From Pseudomonadota bacterium (GTDB lineage Bacteria > Pseudomonadota > Gammaproteobacteria > Burkholderiales > SHXO01), in assembly GCA_023430065.1 (NCBI GenBank), contig JAEZCG010000238.1:1-10401 (forward strand): 10,401 nt of DNA, in the 5' to 3' direction. Below, piece by piece: positions 7,533-10,401 of the stretch. A model generated the notes under the pieces. The model saw only the letters and a list, made by a program, of their open reading frames with translations, was not told the DNA's origin and made no database searches. Position 1 is the first letter of the stretch; each line of letters opens with the position of its first letter. A program made the position numbers and the translations under genes.

Positions 7533-8674
7533 ATGTTCAGGTGGTAATAGACGAGGGCGAAAAGCCCGTCGGCGACGACGATGAGGACGATCGAGGTCAC
7601 CACGGCGCGCGTGGCGGCCATCCCCACCGATTCGGCACCGGCCTGGCTCTGCAAGCCGCGCAGACAGCCGACTCCGGCCACGATGATGCCGAAAACGAAG
7701 CTCTTCGCCATTCCGCCCAGGAAATCGGACAGCGTCACGAACGCGAAGGTCTCGCGCATGTATGCCGACAGCGGAATCTCGAAGGTGGACATGACGGCTG
7801 CCCCGCCCAGCAGTCCCACCATGTTGGCGTACAGGGTGAGCAGCGGTGTCATGGCGAGCGTGGCGAGCACGCGCGGCACGACGAGAAAGCGCACCGGGTC
7901 CAGCCCCATGGTCACGAGCGCGTCCACCTCCTCGTTGACGCGCATGGTGCCGATCTCGGCGGCAAACGCGGCGCCGGTGCGCCCGGCCAGGAGGATTGCG
8001 GTCATCAGCGGCGCCAGCTCGCGCACCAGCGAGATGCCGACCAGATCGGCCACCAGGAGCTCGGCGCCGAACTGGCGCATCGCCACCGCTGCCTGGAACG
8101 CGAGAATGAGGCCCATCAGGAAGGCGATGAGCGACACGATCGGCAGCGCGTCCGCGCCCACCCGCTGCGCGAGCGTCAGCGTATCGCGCCAGCGCACCTG
8201 GCGCGGAGAAGTGAGCGCGTCTGCGAGTGCGGCGGCAGTCTCGCCGACGAACGCCAAGGCATCCGAGGCGCGGATGGCCGCTGCCGTGCCCCCTCGCCCC
8301 AGCGTCTCGCGCACGCCCGCCGGTTTGCGTGCACGGCGCGGGGTGGGTCGAAAGTGCGCCGGGTCGAACTGGTCCAGCAGCGCGCGATAGCGGGGCGAGA
8401 GCCCTTCGACGCGCACGGCGGCGTCGGGGTGGCGCGGCTGGCGCAGCAGATCGAGCAGGAATGCGATGCCGGCGCCATCCAGGCGCGAAACCCCGCTGGC
8501 ATCGACCACCACCGGCGCCGTGGGCGTGCGCTGCAAGGCCTCGAGTGCCGGATGCCACACGCGTTCGACGTGCTGGGCGTCGAGCGCGCCGCTCAGGCGA
8601 AGCAGCATGGCGCCCTGTGTCTGGGCGATCTGCAGTGGCGGCACGGAGACGGTTGAATCGTTCTCGGCGGGCAT
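7529..8674 (-). CDS. mlaE: MlaE-family lipid ABC transporter permease fused to an N-terminal STAS domain
   Basis: 381 residues. An N-terminal STAS domain (about 12-105, [20 protein letters not shown] at 55-74) is joined through a basic Arg-rich/low-complexity linker (about 110-130) to an MlaE permease domain (about 150-381). The permease carries the family's [22 protein letters not shown] stretch (219-240), [14 protein letters not shown] (244-257) and several hydrophobic segments. In E. coli the STAS protein MlaB is separate and binds MlaF; here the fusion puts both roles in one chain, a known arrangement. The position that is usually a phosphorylatable Ser/Thr is Gly67 here. It is the first gene of the four-gene operon. 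No strong Shine-Dalgarno is seen before ATG 8674 (GGAA about 10 bases upstream), so the exact start is a little uncertain. Confidence 0.93.
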   Translation of the reverse strand: MPAENDSTVSVPPLQIAQTQGAMLLRLSGALDAQHVERVWHPALEALQRTPTAPVVVDASGVSRLDGAGIAFLLDLLRQPRHPDAAVRVEGLSPRYRALLDQFDPAHFRPTPRRARKPAGVRETLGRGGTAAAIRASDALAFVGETAAALADALTSPRQVRWRDTLTLAQRVGADALPIVSLIAFLMGLILAFQAAVAMRQFGAELLVADLVGISLVRELAPLMTAILLAGRTGAAFAAEIGTMRVNEEVDALVTMGLDPVRFLVVPRVLATLAMTPLLTLYANMVGLLGGAAVMSTFEIPLSAYMRETFAFVTLSDFLGGMAKSFVFGIIVAGVGCLRGLQSQAGAESVGMAATRAVVTSIVLIVVADGLFALVYYHLNI

Positions 8675-8872
8675 AAGTCAGCATTCCGATCCGTGTCGGC
8701 GAGCGCCATGCCGGCCTGGACCGTCGCATGCCCCGGGCGCGATGATCATGGCGCAAGGTTAGCCCAAGGCGGGCCGCCCCGCAGGATCCTTGTCGCCGTG
8801 GACAGTGGCGCGCGAGAATCGACGCCGTGCCCGGCATCATGCATGCACTCTACCCTGCCTCGTGAACGACTC
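8675..8872. promoter_or_regulatory. Divergent intergenic region between the lipid-transport operon and the sugar-dehydrogenase gene
   Basis: About 198 bases separate the two divergent starts, so promoters for both should lie here. I see only weak candidates, for example TGGACA at about 8797-8802 on the plus strand without a good -10 partner. I found no clear operator dyad. Confidence 0.45.
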
Positions 8873-10195
8873 ATGATCGCCCTCCGCCACCCCTGGATCA
8901 GCCTGTCCGCCTCGCTGGTGCTGTTGCTCGCGCTCGCCGGCTGCGAACGCGCGCACCTGCCGATCGAGGCGGGGACCGGGCCTGCACCCACACTCCCTGA
9001 GCCGCGTCGCTCGCTCCTCCCCACCGTCGATATTGCGCCCGCTGTCGGCTGGCGCGCCGGTGCACGACCAATTGCCGTGCCGGGCCTGCACGTCAACGCC
9101 TTCGCAAGCGGACTGTCGCATCCGCGCTGGCTGCACGTGCTACCCAATGGCGACGTGCTGGTGGCCGAAACCGGCGCGCCGGCAAAGAAGGTGGAGGGCC
9201 TTCGCGCACGCGTCGCGCACTGGGTGATGCGGCGTGCCGGGGCAGCGGTGACCAGTGCCGAGCGCATCGCGCTGCTGCGCGACGCCGATGGCGACGGGGT
9301 GGCCGAGCTGCGGTCGGTGCTGATCGACGGCCTGCGCTCTCCGTTCGGGATGGCGCTGGTGCAGGACCGGCTGTACGTCGCCAACACCGATGCCGTGGTG
9401 AGCGTGCCGTACTCGCCGGGGCAGACGCGTATCGACGCAGCGCCGGAGACGCTGGTCGAGCTTCCCGCGGGCATACGCAATCATCACTGGACGAAGAGCC
9501 TGCTCGCCAGTCCGGACGGAACCCGGCTCTACGTCGGCGTGGGGTCGAACAGCAACGTCGGTGAACATGGCCTGGAGGCAGAACGCGGGCGCGCCGCCAT
9601 CTGGGAGATCGATCGTGTCACCGGCGAACGGCGCCTCTTCGCGTCGGGTCTGCGCAATCCCGTGGGCATGGCGTGGGAGCCGGGCAGCGGCGCACTGTGG
9701 ACCGTGGTGAACGAACGCGACGAACTGGGCAGCGACCTGGTGCCCGACTACATGACGTCGGTGCGCGCCGGTGGCTTCTACGGCTGGCCCTACAGCTACT
9801 TCGGCGCACACGTGGACGCACGGGTGCAGCCGCAGCGTCCCGATCTGGTGGCACAGGCGATCGTGCCCGACTACGCACTGGGCCCGCACACGGCTTCGCT
9901 CGGCCTGGTCTTCGCCCAGGGAAGCCGGCTGCCACCCCCGTTCTCGCAGGGCGCGTTCGTTTCCCAGCACGGATCCTGGAACCGCCGACCGCCCAGTGGC
10001 TACCAGGTGGTGTTCGTGCCCTTTGCCGACGGCCAGCCCACGGGTGTCCCAATCGAAGTGCTGACCGGCTTTCTCGATGAGGACGGCAATGGGCGCGGGC
10101 GCCCGGTCGGCGTGGCGATCGATCGGCGTGGCGACCTGCTCGTCGCCGACGACGTCGGCAATACGGTGTGGCGTGTCGCCCCCTCGTCGCGGTGA
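8873..10195 (+). CDS. PQQ-dependent sugar/sorbosone dehydrogenase-family lipoprotein
   Basis: 440 residues. The signal ends in a lipobox (LAGC, Cys24). The rest is a six-bladed beta-propeller of the soluble glucose dehydrogenase/sorbosone dehydrogenase family, which oxidises sugars or aldoses in the periplasm with PQQ. Motifs seen: [20 protein letters not shown] (81-100), [11 protein letters not shown] (136-146), [10 protein letters not shown] (153-162), the [14 protein letters not shown] segment (203-216) whose histidines match the catalytic/PQQ region, [15 protein letters not shown] (279-293), GGFYGWPY (300-307), SQHGSWNR (364-371) and [19 protein letters not shown] (409-427). The substrate cannot be told, and many family members have no tested activity. 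ATG 8873 is chosen because it begins the lipoprotein signal; the open frame reaches back to 8693 and ATG 8843 is possible, but neither has a Shine-Dalgarno. No gene for PQQ synthesis is in the window. The gene is alone on this strand; I infer no link to the divergent lipid operon. Confidence 0.88.
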   Translation: MIALRHPWISLSASLVLLLALAGCERAHLPIEAGTGPAPTLPEPRRSLLPTVDIAPAVGWRAGARPIAVPGLHVNAFASGLSHPRWLHVLPNGDVLVAETGAPAKKVEGLRARVAHWVMRRAGAAVTSAERIALLRDADGDGVAELRSVLIDGLRSPFGMALVQDRLYVANTDAVVSVPYSPGQTRIDAAPETLVELPAGIRNHHWTKSLLASPDGTRLYVGVGSNSNVGEHGLEAERGRAAIWEIDRVTGERRLFASGLRNPVGMAWEPGSGALWTVVNERDELGSDLVPDYMTSVRAGGFYGWPYSYFGAHVDARVQPQRPDLVAQAIVPDYALGPHTASLGLVFAQGSRLPPPFSQGAFVSQHGSWNRRPPSGYQVVFVPFADGQPTGVPIEVLTGFLDEDGNGRGRPVGVAIDRRGDLLVADDVGNTVWRVAPSSR

Positions 10196-10224
10196 GTTAA
10201 CCCAAATTTGATCACGGCATTCAT

Positions 10225-10275
10225 CACGAAGGCACGAAGGCACGAAGGCACGAAGAACACGAAGAACACGAAAAG
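10225..10275. repeat. Short tandem repeat array of CACGAAGG-type units
   Basis: Three perfect 8-base units CACGAAGG (10225-10248) are followed by two 9-base units CACGAAGAA (10249-10266) and a decayed CACGAAAAG (10267-10275). It starts 30 bases after the dehydrogenase stop and ends 35 bases before the transposase stop codon. In the reverse direction it reads as repeats of TTCGTG. I recall similar CTTCGTG-type intergenic repeats in many bacterial genomes; their role is not established. Confidence 0.9.
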
Positions 10276-10401
10276 CAACCTCGCCTAACACAGAGCAACT
10301 GCGTTGAAAGTCAAGCTATCTGCGGTGTTTGCCAGGGTGTCTGGGTTTTGAGCATCGCATTGAGAATGACCAACATTTTTCGCATGCACGCTGTGATTGC
10401 C
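10276..10401 (-). mobile_element. End of an IS110-family insertion sequence (boundary not resolved)
   Basis: This stretch holds the 3' end of an IS110-type transposase gene and its short trailing non-coding part. Sequence after the stop codon (CTTTCAACGCAGTTGCTC on the minus strand) resembles what usually follows these genes. The exact element end, any terminal repeat and the target site cannot be defined because the rest lies outside the window; the left border given here is simply the end of the tandem array. Confidence 0.55.
10311..10401 (-). CDS. IS110-family transposase, C-terminal end only (runs off the window)
   Basis: The last 29 codons before a TGA at 10311-10313 read AITACMRKMLVILNAMLK followed by TQTPWQTPQIA. 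The CMRKMLVILNAML stretch is the conserved C-terminal signature of IS110/IS116/IS902 transposases (transposase IS116/IS110/IS902 domain), which are DEDD-type RuvC-like recombinases acting with a serine near the C-terminus. Only the tail is seen, so whether the full gene is intact, and whether it is of the IS110 or IS1111 subgroup, is unknown. Confidence 0.85.
   Translation of the reverse strand, partial: AITACMRKMLVILNAMLKTQTPWQTPQIA

Noticed and set aside
7541..8656. 371-codon plus-strand open frame
   Set aside because: Antisense to the STAS-MlaE permease; its product is His/Arg/Gln-rich with no recognisable domain.
10196..10224. Possible terminator after the dehydrogenase gene
   Set aside because: No hairpin with a T-run; the sequence between the stop codon and the repeat array is too short and AT-mixed to support one.
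9140..10291. 383-codon minus-strand open frame
   Set aside because: Antisense to the PQQ-dependent dehydrogenase gene; its beginning is a translation of the tandem repeat array.

Overview
This is a GC-rich window from a Gram-negative bacterium. Periplasmic lipoproteins, an Mla-type outer-membrane lipid transporter, a CueR/CopA copper module and a nitrous-oxide-reductase accessory pair all point to a proteobacterium. A denitrifying betaproteobacterium is my best guess, inferred from gene content only and not proven. Apart from one plus-strand gene, every gene lies on the minus strand, so the text follows the minus strand from right to left.

Right end (10196-10401): a short tandem array of CACGAAGG-like units is followed by the last 29 codons of an IS110-family transposase running in from outside the window. 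Positions 8873-10195 (plus strand) encode a lipoprotein of the PQQ-dependent sugar/sorbosone dehydrogenase family. It is divergent from the operon to its left.

Positions 8674-5102 (minus) are a tight four-gene MCE/Mla-type lipid ABC transporter operon: a STAS-MlaE fusion permease, the MlaF-type ATPase, an MlaD-type single-MCE-domain protein and a PqiC-like lipoprotein. All three junctions are four-base ATGA start/stop overlaps, which suggests translational coupling. The products would link the inner-membrane ABC complex to the periplasm and outer membrane.

Positions 4980-2226 (minus) are a copper-homeostasis pair: a CueR-type MerR regulator (Ser77, Cys112, Cys120) and a P1B-type Cu+ exporting ATPase with an N-terminal heavy-metal-binding domain. 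Between them is a perfect 7-7-7 inverted repeat inside a 19-bp promoter spacer, the classic CueR-activated promoter. It fixes the ATPase start at 4406.

Positions 1971-1 (minus) hold an ApbE/NosX-type FAD:protein FMN transferase followed, with a 44-bp overlap, by the first 334 codons of NosR. NosR is the flavoprotein needed for nitrous oxide reductase activity. NosX attaches FMN to NosR, so enzyme and substrate are adjacent. NosZ is a copper enzyme, so the cueR-copA module next door may be more than coincidence. The rest of nosR, and probably nosZ, should lie beyond position 1.

I found no RNA genes, CRISPR array or clear rho-independent terminator. The window is mostly well-known families. 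The points of interest are the layout of the copper and nos modules, the STAS domain without its phospho-acceptor, and the repeat/IS110 junction.
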